From positions 1-39,574 of the forward strand of contig JASFVP010000033.1 in NCBI GenBank assembly GCA_050049775.1: a stretch of 39,574 bases of DNA, written 5' to 3'. Both the position numbers and the translations under genes were made by a program. The notes below the pieces were generated by a model. That model saw only the letters and a program-made list of their open reading frames with translations. It had not been told where the DNA came from and made no database searches. This document shows positions 23,625 through 33,160 of the stretch, one piece after another (within the stretch, counting starts at the first letter, position 1; each line of letters begins with the position of its first letter). Source of the stretch: JABDQZ01 sp050049775 (GTDB lineage: Bacteria > Pseudomonadota > Gammaproteobacteria > Chromatiales > Chromatiaceae).

Positions 23625-26372
23625 TTTTCGACGTTTGCGCGAATAATCCAGCAGGCGGTCGATTTCCTCGTGCAGATTTTCAAGCTTTTCTGCAATCAGG
23701 GTCTGGTCATTGTTTTTCACCACCATCTGCAAGGCATTCGCCGCCTGGTGTAATGCCGGCACACTGCAGACGGCGCTGGCGCCGTGCAGCTTATGTACTA
23801 CCTGCCACAGCGCCGACCAGTCCTTGTTGTCATAATAGATGCGGGTCTGCTTCGCATAACTCGGCAACTGTTCAATCAACTGGATAAACAGCTTGTCCGC
23901 CACGGCGCGGACACCACCGGAGATTCGCAAGGCATGTTGCTCGTCGCGGATCGGATAGTCCGGCGAATCGCCAACCAGCTCATTCTGTTGGTACTCAGTC
24001 GCAGACCACAAGTCAGCCGGGTGGTCTTCAGTGGAGAAAAAGCGCAACAGCGTCTGGTTAAGCCCCTCAGGCTCGATCGGCTTGAGCAGCACATCATCGA
24101 AGCCGTATCGCTGACTCATCGGCTTGTCACGGAAAGCGATATCTGCAGTCAATGCCACAATCGGGGTGTGCAGTTCCGCTCCCTGTAATTGCCGTATTGC
24201 CTTGGTCGCTTCAATACCGTCAAGTTCCGGCATATGGATATCCATGAAGATCAGGTCCACATGTGCAGCCTGGGCGATCTCAATCGCCTGGTAACCATTG
24301 CCGGCAGTCAGGATGGTCACATCCAGTTCCGAAAGCATGGCTTCCAGCAGGCTCTGGTTGATTTCGTTGTCATCAACAATCAGGATTGTTTTACCGTCTA
24401 CCAGTTCATGTACGAGCTCATACAACGGGTCTTCTTTTGCAGCATCCTGGTCTTTAGAGGAGTTCAAGCCCTCCATTACTTGCTCTAGCGAACGTGGCGT
24501 CACGGGCTTGCTGGCCACCTTGATGTGATATTTGTTGCTGAATTCGAACAATGCTTGCCGGTCGGACACATTTAACAAGGCAAGACGGTTGTAATTAGCC
24601 GGAATCTCAACAGACTGGAGATAACCGGCAAAGATATCTTCCTGGTCACAGTCGAGCGAAAATATGATGCAGTTTTCACCACTGGCTTTCAGGTCAACAT
24701 CAGTAAAGCTTCCCAATGCGGTGACACTGAAGCCCATCCTTTCCAGTGTATTGACGATGGATAACGAGGATAAACGGTTCGTATCGACAAGCTGAATGGA
24801 TTTGTTTTTGATGGTTTTCCCGACCAGCGGCTCGCTCCTGATCGAAGGGTCAATACGAAATGGCAAGGTAAAAGAGAATGTCGCTCCCTGACCGAGAGCA
24901 CTGCTGACGGAAATTCGACCACCCATGATTTCGACCATGGATTTGCAAATGCTCAGGCCCAGGCCGGTACCGGAAAATCCTCGACTGAGTGAATTGCTGA
25001 TCTGCTGGAAAGGACCGAACAACTTGCGCTGATCGGCATCAGAAATGCCAATGCCGGTATCGGAAACCTTGAACGTCAGCGAACAATGGTCGGCATCCAG
25101 TTCGTCATACATCACGCGCACGACAACTTCACCTGAAGCCGTGAATTTGATCGCATTATTGACCAGGTTGGAAAGAATCTGAATCAGGCGCAGTTTGTCG
25201 CCGATAAGGTGCCTCGGTACATCCTGATACACCAGTGGAATCAGGCTGAGGCATTTTTCATGTGCTGATGGCGTAAAAATGGTCAGCACTTCATCGACAC
25301 AGTCATCCAGGGAAAACGGATATTGGTGGATGGTGATCTTGCCAGTCTCCAGTTTGGAGAAATCCAGGATATCGTTGAGGATCTGCAGCAGGATATTGGC
25401 TGAACGCGATATCGTCTGCGCATAATCCATCTGTACTTCATTGAGTTGGGTATTCAGCAACAGGTTACTAAAGCCGACGATACCATTCATTGGCGTGCGG
25501 ATTTCATGGCTCATATTGGCCAGAAATTCCGACTTGATCTTGCTGGACTCCACCGCCTGTTTACGGGCGATATCCAGTTCGATGTTCTGTATTTCCAACG
25601 CCTGCAGGGTAGTTTCCAGATCATTGGTAACCTGTGCGACTTTTTCATTGAGCTTTTCATTTTGCCGCGACAGACTCGATGACATCAGGTTGAAACCTTG
25701 CTGCAATTTCAGCATTTCATCGCTGGAAGCCTCAGCAACCTGGGTAAAATTACCTTGTCTCACCTTGTCAAACGCGGCTGACAGCGTGCGAATCGGCTGG
25801 GTGAGTTTCTCACTCATCGGGAACACCACCATGGCGATAATGGCCAGTGATACCAGCAGAATAAGCAGATTGGTTTTTATCAGCGTATATTTCTGCTCCT
25901 GCGTCGAATCGATGATCGTCACACTGACGTAGCCAATCGTATTCCGGGGTTCTGCGACGGATTGTTCTTCCTGGGAAAAATCATCCAGTGGTTCGCTGGA
26001 GATGCCCAATGCAACCGGAGCCTTGAAACTCAATGTCATGCTGCCATTGTGTTGTCGCTGCTGTTGTGAGTACTGGCCAACAAACTCCGAATCCGCCGAT
26101 GTAACCGTAATTTCGACCAAATCGCTGTAGCCGGCAAAATAAGTCTGCACCCTTGCATGGAGCTCGGACTGATTACGGGTAAAGATGACACTGGTCAAAT
26201 CTGAAGCAATATATTCAACAATTGCGATGCCTTTCTGTTGCACGGCTTCCTCAATATCCGCAATTTTTGATTGTGTCATGTACAAAGTCAGTACCAGTGC
26301 TATGAATGATGCAGGTAGCACTGCGAGCAGCAGCAGTTTGTATTGCAAACGTGAAAACAATGAAAAACTCAT
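23616..26372 (-). CDS. barA: BarA/GacS-type hybrid sensor histidine kinase
   Basis: A tripartite inner-membrane kinase of 918 residues, the same length as E. coli BarA. In order: membrane helix (about 13-32); periplasmic region (33-165); second helix (168-185); HAMP (about 186-240) with a following coiled coil; HisKA with H289 in NMSHEIRTPMNG; ATPase domain with NNAIKF, DTGIGIS and GTGLGLS; a degenerate receiver-like domain (about 520-635); a true receiver with D711 in IFMDIHMPELDG; and an Hpt domain with H863 in VHKLHGASA. BarA/GacS kinases signal to UvrY/GacA and thereby to CsrA. The start overlaps the binding-protein stop by four bases, so its immediate partner may be that protein. No response regulator gene is nearby. 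A GacS orthologue is supported by the nearby cysM and rlmD; a dedicated sensor is the alternative. Confidence 0.82.
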   Translation of the reverse strand: MSFSLFSRLQYKLLLLAVLPASFIALVLTLYMTQSKIADIEEAVQQKGIAIVEYIASDLTSVIFTRNQSELHARVQTYFAGYSDLVEITVTSADSEFVGQYSQQQRQHNGSMTLSFKAPVALGISSEPLDDFSQEEQSVAEPRNTIGYVSVTIIDSTQEQKYTLIKTNLLILLVSLAIIAMVVFPMSEKLTQPIRTLSAAFDKVRQGNFTQVAEASSDEMLKLQQGFNLMSSSLSRQNEKLNEKVAQVTNDLETTLQALEIQNIELDIARKQAVESSKIKSEFLANMSHEIRTPMNGIVGFSNLLLNTQLNEVQMDYAQTISRSANILLQILNDILDFSKLETGKITIHQYPFSLDDCVDEVLTIFTPSAHEKCLSLIPLVYQDVPRHLIGDKLRLIQILSNLVNNAIKFTASGEVVVRVMYDELDADHCSLTFKVSDTGIGISDADQRKLFGPFQQISNSLSRGFSGTGLGLSICKSMVEIMGGRISVSSALGQGATFSFTLPFRIDPSIRSEPLVGKTIKNKSIQLVDTNRLSSLSIVNTLERMGFSVTALGSFTDVDLKASGENCIIFSLDCDQEDIFAGYLQSVEIPANYNRLALLNVSDRQALFEFSNKYHIKVASKPVTPRSLEQVMEGLNSSKDQDAAKEDPLYELVHELVDGKTILIVDDNEINQSLLEAMLSELDVTILTAGNGYQAIEIAQAAHVDLIFMDIHMPELDGIEATKAIRQLQGAELHTPIVALTADIAFRDKPMSQRYGFDDVLLKPIEPEGLNQTLLRFFSTEDHPADLWSATEYQQNELVGDSPDYPIRDEQHALRISGGVRAVADKLFIQLIEQLPSYAKQTRIYYDNKDWSALWQVVHKLHGASAVCSVPALHQAANALQMVVKNNDQTLIAEKLENLHEEIDRLLDYSRKRRKLV

Positions 26373-27355
26373 TCGATTACCAGTGTTTTTTCCAATTCCA
26401 GAATGGCTTCCGGAATAGTGATTCCCAGGGATTCAGCGACATTTTGATTGATGCTGATTTGATAACTGACCGGATAATTTATGTGGCGTACGGCATTGGG
26501 CCGCAGTATTAATCCAAGGACAAGTTGTGCGACATCTTCGGCGATGGTGTCCTTGCCAGTGACAATCGATGCCAGAGCGCCGGAGCGAGTCAAGCTGTTT
26601 GAATAGCCAATAAAGGCCTTGCTGTGAAAATATCCTGTCAGCAGGATTTCCTTGATGGTATTACGGTTGTATATCGACTTGTCCGGGATGATCAGAAACA
26701 AGTCCACTTTTTTAACCAGTTCCGACAACAGAGAACCTGTATCAGCCGTGTCATGGACAAGCGCCAGTTCGAGTTCTAGATCATTGGCAATGGCAGCTTC
26801 TTGCAACTCATTGCGGTACCCTTGCTTGTTCTGGCTGAGCAGAACCCCGAGCCGGCGCCTGTCCGGGAACATCTGCCTGATAAGACGCAATTGGCGGTAA
26901 ATCGGTTGGTCCAGCAGGAGTACGTACTGATTTTTACCGAGACTTTCCTGCAACATCGCGCTGCCGGTCTCTTTGGGTATCAAGCTGTGTAAAACTTTGA
27001 CTTGACCAAAACTGTCACGGTATTTTTCAAGCAGCGTAGCCGCTCTTTTGCCGAAAGTAATGACCAGATCCTGGTCACGCAGTTGCCTGGCGCTTGCCGC
27101 CAGTTCAGTGGCCAGTACGGAGGTAAAGTTTGGCTTGATGTTTTTGCAGGCCGGGTTATGGTTGCACTGCTTTAATAACAACTCCTTGCTTGTGTTGGCA
27201 ATTTCCTGATGCAGCTGGCTGTCCGAACTCAATACCAGCAATATATTGACCTGTCGTATCGGGTCAGAAATAGCGTTTTCCGCACACAACACCAGCATCA
27301 TCATTGCCGCACGCAAAAGATGAGAAAGTTTGCCGGTAAAGCGTACAAATTGCAT
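26369..27355 (-). CDS. ABC transporter substrate-binding-like periplasmic protein
   Basis: A 328-residue protein with an N-terminal signal sequence (hydrophobic core AAMMMLVLCAENA, predicted cleavage near residue 30; the lone cysteine does not sit in a good lipobox). The remainder resembles the periplasmic-binding fold of the ABC_sub_bind (TrpX-like) family: a strand NILLVLSSD, a segment LVITFGKRAATLL, FPDRRRLGVLLSQNK, LFLIIPDKSIYN and KAFIGYSNSLTRSGAL. No permease or ATPase gene is near. It lies 50 bases after the TonB receptor gene and shares four bases with the kinase gene, which suggests it senses a ligand for the kinase rather than feeding a transporter. Ligand unknown. Confidence 0.75.
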   Translation of the reverse strand: MQFVRFTGKLSHLLRAAMMMLVLCAENAISDPIRQVNILLVLSSDSQLHQEIANTSKELLLKQCNHNPACKNIKPNFTSVLATELAASARQLRDQDLVITFGKRAATLLEKYRDSFGQVKVLHSLIPKETGSAMLQESLGKNQYVLLLDQPIYRQLRLIRQMFPDRRRLGVLLSQNKQGYRNELQEAAIANDLELELALVHDTADTGSLLSELVKKVDLFLIIPDKSIYNRNTIKEILLTGYFHSKAFIGYSNSLTRSGALASIVTGKDTIAEDVAQLVLGLILRPNAVRHINYPVSYQISINQNVAESLGITIPEAILELEKTLVIE

Positions 27356-27405
27356 GTCGAACTACATCACATCCATGATGATTGCCTGTTAGTCCTGTCC
27401 ATGGC

Positions 27406-29436
27406 TTATTTCAAGCCCAGCTCAATGGTGAAAAAGCTTTCCATGCCAACCAGGTTTTCATTGGTAAAATCCTGATACGGATTGTCCCTGATATTACGTA
27501 CGACAAAAGAGAGCTTGATCTCATTCTGTTCGAGTCTGAATTTCTTGCTAAGTTTCACATCGACACTTTCAAGTGCTTTCAGATCGTCACCGTCCCCACC
27601 GGATTCATAGTCTCTGACATAAGCGTACTGCGCACTGGCGGTAAAATTCCGTGGAAACTGATGAGAAACGAGCAGGGCACTGGTCACTAATGGCACAGTA
27701 TTATCCAGCTTTTCATTTCTGCCCAGATGTATGTCGTAGGTATATCCTTTGGCGTCGGTATAACTTAACGCTGCATGCAGCAATGTACCATTGCGTGGTC
27801 GGTAGCTGGTCTGTATTTCAAGGGTTTCAATTTCCACTTCGCCGTAGTTATCAAACTGAAAGCGGGGATTGGCGATGGAAGGCGGCGCATCCAGTCCGGT
27901 TTTAGGCCGGGTGATGATATTATCGAGCCATTCCTTGCCGAGTTTGACGTCGATCTCGAATGTGTGATCAAGAAAATAACCGAGATAACCGATTTCAAAA
28001 GCGCGCATTCTTTCCGGTTCGATATTGCTGTCACCGCGGTTCAATAACCAGATCGGGTCACCGGCATTAAAGGTGAGAAAAGGGGCCGCCAGATCCACAG
28101 TCAGGAATGCGCTTTCGGCATAAAAGCTGGGCATACGATAAGCCTGGCTGAGGCTGGTGCGAAAACTGTGTTGTGGACTCGGATGCCAGTTCAACGCCAG
28201 TCGTGGTGACAGATAATCACCGACGTTTTCAAAATATTCATACATGGCGCCGGCATTCCATATCAGATTGTTTGTTTGCCTGAATTCAATATGACCAAAA
28301 GCACGCAGCGAATATCGCTCAAGTCGGTCTGTATTCAGCCAGCTGGGTGTCTCGGTAACATCATACCGGGCACCCAGGCCGACAACACTTTGCAGCTTTG
28401 GTGAGTAGATGCGGTTTTTTTGATATTCGATGTCGTAGCGATGATCCCGGAAAGATGTGTCAAATGACAACGGCACCCCAGGGAAGGCATCTACAAAAGC
28501 CAGGGTTTTGTCATTCAGATCGACATAATTGTGGTAAATCTGCAATTTTTGTGAATTGAGCAAACCGGTGTTTTGCTCCAGTACATAGTTCTGATAAGCA
28601 GAAACTGCCTTGATGTATCGCGGTGGTGGATCGGTGTGTGTGAGAATCCCGTCACCGAATTTGAGTCGCTTCAGACCCGACTGGAAAGTATGTTTGAGTC
28701 CGTTCGAAGAAGTATGGTCGATGCGCAAATTGACCTGTTTATGCATATGGTCATCAAAGATCGGCTGGTTATCATCATCATCCACCAGGTTTTTCGTGCC
28801 GTCGTGGCTCTCATCTTCAAATACCAGGCGAAAACCGGTCTGTTTGTTGAAGCTATCGGCATGCGAGAGACGCACTCGATGCAAATCGTGCGATCCATTT
28901 GTGTAACTGATGTTGCTACCCTGGTTTTCATCCGCTGCAAACGTGATAATGTTGATGACAGCGGAAAATGAATTGGAACCGTAGGACGCCGCGTTCGGTC
29001 CGCGAATCACCTCGATGCGTTTGATTTCATCCATGGTCAATGGCAAGGCATACCAGAGGCCTCCACCAAAGGTGGGATCATAAACCGAACGACCGTCGAT
29101 CAGGATCTGCAAGCGGTTGTTGTGCTGGTCACTGAGGCCGTGATAGGTAGTGGTGGATTCGGTGCCATCCAGGGAGCCGACCTGGAAGCCCGGCACCAGA
29201 CGGAAAAGTTCAATGATATTGATGGCGCTGGATGCCTCGATCATTTTGCGGTCGATCACCGTAATCGAAGCCGGTGTGTCACGCCTTTCCTGTTTAAGGC
29301 GTGTGGCCGATGAGATCAGGGGGGCATCCGAAAGATAATCGGTCTCGCTCAACTCATCGAATTCCGCCGCCACCCCCGGATGGCTCGCAGTCAAAAACAG
29401 TACCGCTACAGCGGCAAAACCAATAAACTGTTTCAT
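27406..29436 (-). CDS. TonB-dependent outer-membrane receptor
   Basis: An outer-membrane beta-barrel of 676 residues from ATG 29434-29436, preceded by CAGGG five bases upstream. The signal peptide ends near AHPGVAA-like SHPGVAAEF (about 22-25). The plug domain includes RDTPASITVIDRKMIE, LQILIDGRSVYDP and RIEVIRGPNAASYGSNSFSAVINII. The rest is barrel strands, ending FFTIELGLK; the usual terminal aromatic residue is replaced by lysine. Such receptors take up siderophores, cobalamin or other ligands using TonB energy. No siderophore gene is nearby, and the two following genes are a binding protein and a sensor kinase. The gene is divergent from cysM across 85 bases. Confidence 0.88.
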   Translation of the reverse strand: MKQFIGFAAVAVLFLTASHPGVAAEFDELSETDYLSDAPLISSATRLKQERRDTPASITVIDRKMIEASSAINIIELFRLVPGFQVGSLDGTESTTTYHGLSDQHNNRLQILIDGRSVYDPTFGGGLWYALPLTMDEIKRIEVIRGPNAASYGSNSFSAVINIITFAADENQGSNISYTNGSHDLHRVRLSHADSFNKQTGFRLVFEDESHDGTKNLVDDDDNQPIFDDHMHKQVNLRIDHTSSNGLKHTFQSGLKRLKFGDGILTHTDPPPRYIKAVSAYQNYVLEQNTGLLNSQKLQIYHNYVDLNDKTLAFVDAFPGVPLSFDTSFRDHRYDIEYQKNRIYSPKLQSVVGLGARYDVTETPSWLNTDRLERYSLRAFGHIEFRQTNNLIWNAGAMYEYFENVGDYLSPRLALNWHPSPQHSFRTSLSQAYRMPSFYAESAFLTVDLAAPFLTFNAGDPIWLLNRGDSNIEPERMRAFEIGYLGYFLDHTFEIDVKLGKEWLDNIITRPKTGLDAPPSIANPRFQFDNYGEVEIETLEIQTSYRPRNGTLLHAALSYTDAKGYTYDIHLGRNEKLDNTVPLVTSALLVSHQFPRNFTASAQYAYVRDYESGGDGDDLKALESVDVKLSKKFRLEQNEIKLSFVVRNIRDNPYQDFTNENLVGMESFFTIELGLK

Positions 29437-29521
29437 AACAACCCTGTTGTCTGGAAATGATCCTGTAAATGCCCGATAATACAATTACTTACAAATTTTT
29501 GCATCCGTATTCACCGATCCC

Positions 29522-30415
29522 ATGAATTATCCAACCATCGAAGATTTCATCGGCAACACGCCACTGGTCAGACTGCAACGCCTGATCGACGAAAATTCCA
29601 GCAACACCATCCTGGTCAAGCTCGAAGGCAACAACCCGGCCGGCTCCGTCAAGGACCGGCCGGCGATTTCCATGATTCAGCGCGCCGAGGCACGCGGCGA
29701 AATCAAACCCGGTGATACGCTCATTGAAGCCACCAGCGGCAACACCGGCATCGCGCTGGCCATGGCTGCCGCCATCAAGGGCTATCGGATGATACTGGTC
29801 ATGCCCAGCCATATGAGTGTGGAGAGAAGGGCGGCGATGAAAGCCTATGGCGCCGAGATCGTGCTGGTATCACAGGAAGCCAGTATGGAAGGCGCACGCG
29901 ACCTGGCCGACGAAATGCAGCGCCAGGGCAAGGGCAAAGTGCTCAATCAATTCGCCAACCCTGACAATCCGGAAGCACATTATCAAACCACCGGCCCGGA
30001 GATCTGGCGCGATACTCATGGCCAGATCACCCATTTCGTCAGCGCCATGGGCACCACCGGCACCATCATGGGGACCTCCAGATATTTGCGGGAACAGAAT
30101 CCGGCCATTCAGATCATCGGTGTGCAGCCGGAAGAGGGCGCCAGCATCCCGGGCATCCGTCGTTGGCCCGAAGAATATCTGCCAAAAATCTTCCAGCGCG
30201 AAGCGGTTGATCGCGAGATGGATATCTCCCAGCAACTGGCCGAAGAAACCACCCGCCAGCTGGCATCCAGAGAAGGTATTTTTGCCGGTATCTCATCGGG
30301 TGGGGCAGTCGCCGCCGCCCTGCAACTAAGCCGGGAAGTAGAGCATGCCACCATTGTCGCCATCATCTGCGACCGTGGTGATCGTTACCTGTCGACCGGT
30401 GTTTTCCCCGACTAA
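29522..30415 (+). CDS. cysM: Cysteine synthase B (CysM)
   Basis: This PLP enzyme (O-acetylserine sulfhydrylase B) makes cysteine from O-acetylserine and sulfide or thiosulfate; it has 297 residues. The PLP lysine lies in NPAGSVKDRPA (about 38-48), the substrate loop is EATSGNTGIAL, and the phosphate-binding segment is SAMGTTGTIMGTSRYL. An arginine-rich CysM-type C-terminal region (IPGIRRWPEEYLP) distinguishes it from CysK. It is divergent from the TonB receptor gene. In the Pseudomonas genomes I recall, cysM lies near gacS and rlmD. Confidence 0.95.
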   Translation: MNYPTIEDFIGNTPLVRLQRLIDENSSNTILVKLEGNNPAGSVKDRPAISMIQRAEARGEIKPGDTLIEATSGNTGIALAMAAAIKGYRMILVMPSHMSVERRAAMKAYGAEIVLVSQEASMEGARDLADEMQRQGKGKVLNQFANPDNPEAHYQTTGPEIWRDTHGQITHFVSAMGTTGTIMGTSRYLREQNPAIQIIGVQPEEGASIPGIRRWPEEYLPKIFQREAVDREMDISQQLAEETTRQLASREGIFAGISSGGAVAAALQLSREVEHATIVAIICDRGDRYLSTGVFPD

Positions 30416-32483
30416 GGCGGTACTTTCCCGTTTGACCGCGGTCCTGGTGTTTGTGACGGGACTGCTGCAAATGCCCGCAGCAATGGCACTCGGTCAATTA
30501 AAATTGTCTGTCGAGCAGATCAGGCAAGCACAAAAACAAGTCGAACAACTTAATCTGCACTGGCAAAAAGATTCTGCCAGCCGGCGACTGCACCTGGCCG
30601 CCAACAAAATTGTCTTGAGTGACGACCAGCGCAGCCATGTCAGTGGCTTTCAGCTTGATTGCAGCAACCTGCAACTACAGCAGGAGTTACTCGGCTGCCC
30701 GACAGCGCAGCTGACCTTTTCCAATCCACTGCTTGACGCCAGGCAGGCTCAAGCCAGCCTGCAATGGCGCAAGCAAGGCCAACAGCTGGACCTGACAATA
30801 TCTGAGCTCGGCATAGCAGCCGGTCATGCTGTGCTTGACTTCGCATGGCAGCAAGCAGAGTGGCGTGCCAGCCTGGAATTACAACAGGCACAGCTGGACA
30901 AACTGGCCGAAATATCGGGCTTTCTGCCGAGCGGCAGCAATCTCCAAGGGGAATTCAGTACACAACTGTCTGCCAGTGGCCGACAACAACGGCTGCAACA
31001 GGCGGACTATCACGTGCAAGGCAGCAACATTGCTTTCAGCAGCAGTGATGGTCGATATCTTTCCGACGCGATTGGTCTGACTGCGCAGGGGCAGTTGTCG
31101 CAATCCAGTCCGGACGGTGCATTGCAAGGCAAGCTGCAACTCAAGGTCGATCGGGGTGAAGTCCTGACGCCCCAGATCTATAACAACTTTAAACAAAGCC
31201 CGTTAAGCCTGCAGGTGACTGACGCCAGTTACCAACCTGACCATCAACAGTGGCACATCGATCGGGCGCTCATCGAGCAACCGCTGTACCAGCTTGATAT
31301 TCAGCAGCTCAGCGGCCTGGGTGCTGCTGTTGCTTCAGGCCGTATCAACCTGCCGGATGTGCCGCTGAAGGCATTCTTCGAACAAAACCTGCATCCCTTA
31401 CTCACCCAGGACCTCGCCCAAGTCGAACTTGACGGTCGCTTATCGGCACAGCTTGCAATTCAGAACGGCCGACTTGGCGACTATGAAATCAGCTTGCAGC
31501 AGGCAGACATACGCCATCTTGGCGCCAATCAGACCAGCAAGTACGCATTCCACGGTCTCAATGCAAAACTGCTGCACAACACGCAACATCCAGAGGACTT
31601 GTCCGAAGTTCAATTCGAGTCGGCACAGCTGTTTGACACCATTCGCTTCGGCGAAACCCATTTACCGCTGGAAACGGCAAATGACAGTATCTCGCTACAG
31701 GGCGGCACCAGCATTCCGCTGTTCGATGGCTCCATCATCGTAGAAACCTTCCGCTTTGACTGGTCAACGACGGCGCCACAAGTGGAATTTCAGGGCGTGC
31801 TCACACCGGTCAGCCTGCCATTGCTGACCCAGGCATTGGACTGGCCGGAAATGCAGGGCAAGATCTCCGGTCTGATACCTTCCGTATCCTACAGCGACGG
31901 CAATGCCCGTCTCGACGGCACCTTGCTGGTGCGTGCGTTTGATGGCGATATACTGCTGCAAAATGTCGCTGCCAGCCATTTGCTGAGTTCCTGGCCGGTC
32001 ATGCAGGCCGATGTAGAGATCAGGCAACTGGACCTGGAACAACTCACCCGCACATTTTCATTTGGCCGCATCACCGGGCTGCTGGATGGACAGGTGCATG
32101 ATCTGCAGTTGGAAAACTGGCAACCGGTGGCATTTGACGCAAAATTCCACAGCTCCGATGCACCCGGCAAGCGCCGCATCAGCCAAAAAGCCGTGGATAA
32201 CATCTCCAATCTTGGTGGCAGCGGTGTTGCCGGCGCCATGTCGCGCACTTTTATGCGCTTTTTCGAGGACTTCGGTTATTCCGAACTCGGCATTTCCTGC
32301 AAACTTGAAAATGGCATCTGTATTATGGACGGGGTCGGATCGGCCGGAGATGGTTTTTATCTGGTCCGGGGTGGAGGTATCCCGCGCATCGACGTTATTG
32401 GCTATAATCATGCCACTGACTGGAACCAGCTGGTGGATCGTCTGGTCAATATCAGTCAAAGCGGGGCACCTACCGTTCAGTAA
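30399..32483 (+). CDS. AsmA/YdbH-like intermembrane lipid transport family protein
   Basis: A long, repetitive, beta-rich protein of about 694 residues with an N-terminal hydrophobic segment (LTAVLVFVTGLLQMPAAMA) that may be a signal or anchor. YdbH-type features are the glutamine-rich strands and the C-terminal QKAVDNISNLGGSGVAGAMSR and FFEDFGYSELGISCKLENG, typical of the DUF3971/YdbH group, thought to form a periplasmic groove for phospholipids between the two membranes. The start is uncertain: GTG 30399 overlaps cysM by 17 bases, ATG 30345 would overlap by 71, and a TTG at 30432 is possible. No clear ribosome binding site decides between them. It is shorter than E. coli YdbH (879 residues). 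Confidence 0.75.
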   Translation: MFSPTKAVLSRLTAVLVFVTGLLQMPAAMALGQLKLSVEQIRQAQKQVEQLNLHWQKDSASRRLHLAANKIVLSDDQRSHVSGFQLDCSNLQLQQELLGCPTAQLTFSNPLLDARQAQASLQWRKQGQQLDLTISELGIAAGHAVLDFAWQQAEWRASLELQQAQLDKLAEISGFLPSGSNLQGEFSTQLSASGRQQRLQQADYHVQGSNIAFSSSDGRYLSDAIGLTAQGQLSQSSPDGALQGKLQLKVDRGEVLTPQIYNNFKQSPLSLQVTDASYQPDHQQWHIDRALIEQPLYQLDIQQLSGLGAAVASGRINLPDVPLKAFFEQNLHPLLTQDLAQVELDGRLSAQLAIQNGRLGDYEISLQQADIRHLGANQTSKYAFHGLNAKLLHNTQHPEDLSEVQFESAQLFDTIRFGETHLPLETANDSISLQGGTSIPLFDGSIIVETFRFDWSTTAPQVEFQGVLTPVSLPLLTQALDWPEMQGKISGLIPSVSYSDGNARLDGTLLVRAFDGDILLQNVAASHLLSSWPVMQADVEIRQLDLEQLTRTFSFGRITGLLDGQVHDLQLENWQPVAFDAKFHSSDAPGKRRISQKAVDNISNLGGSGVAGAMSRTFMRFFEDFGYSELGISCKLENGICIMDGVGSAGDGFYLVRGGGIPRIDVIGYNHATDWNQLVDRLVNISQSGAPTVQ

Positions 32484-32527
32484 AAACCAGCCAGAACATC
32501 ATTACCGGAGAGGTTAAGGACTTTCAC

Positions 32528-33139
32528 ATGACCATGATCAAACACACCGCAACCACCATGCTGCTGTTCATGCTGCTTACGCTGGCGGCCTGCGTGACCA
32601 TCAATGTCTATTTCCCGGCCGCCCAGGCGGAACGCGCGGCTGAAAGAATTGTTGATGAAATCCTGGGTGAACCGCAAAAGAAGGCCGAACCGGATAGTGA
32701 CAAGGACGCTTATCTGTGGCGGGACATACCGCTGCAGGCGCTGGCCTCAATTGGTCACTTATTGATCAATGATGCACAGGCCGCCCAACCGGATTTCTCC
32801 GTCAATACACCGGAAATACGTCGCCTGCAAAGCAATATGGCCGATCGGAACAAACAGCTGACGCCTTATTACAACAGTGGCGCTATCGGTTTCGATCGTA
32901 ATGGCCTGATCGCCATTCATGATCAAGGTGCTCTGTCACTCAAACAGCGCGGCAGCGCCAACAGCCTCATTACGGCGGAAAATCGCGATCGCAAAGCACT
33001 CTACCAGGCCATTGCCAAAGCCAATGGCCATCCCGAATGGGAAAACGATGTACGTGTGGTGTTTGCCAAAAAATGGACCGAGAAAGCCCGTAAAGGCTGG
33101 TGGTATCAAACGCCGGACGGCGTCTGGCAGCAAAAATAA
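32528..33139 (+). CDS. YdbL family DUF1318 lipoprotein
   Basis: A 203-residue lipoprotein. The lipobox is LTLAAC (cysteine at about 21), followed by VTINVYFPAAQAERAAERI, the opening of the long DUF1318/YdbL form. A linker rich in Lys, Asp and Gln comes next. The C-terminal domain runs from NTPEIRRLQSNMADR to ARKGWWYQTPDGVWQQK. In E. coli, YdbL is encoded with ynbE and ydbH, so its place behind a YdbH-like gene supports an envelope lipid-transport unit. TTAAGGA upstream of ATG 32528 gives a good ribosome binding site. Here the anchor and the DUF1318 domain are one polypeptide. Confidence 0.85.
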   Translation: MTMIKHTATTMLLFMLLTLAACVTINVYFPAAQAERAAERIVDEILGEPQKKAEPDSDKDAYLWRDIPLQALASIGHLLINDAQAAQPDFSVNTPEIRRLQSNMADRNKQLTPYYNSGAIGFDRNGLIAIHDQGALSLKQRGSANSLITAENRDRKALYQAIAKANGHPEWENDVRVVFAKKWTEKARKGWWYQTPDGVWQQK

Positions 33140-33160
33140 TCTTCACTATCAATATTTCAA

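Noticed and set aside
29437..29521. Possible promoter pair between the TonB receptor and cysM genes
   Set aside because: TATTAT and TAATAC hexamers are present, but neither has a convincing -35 at the right distance, and no clear Fur-box palindrome is visible.
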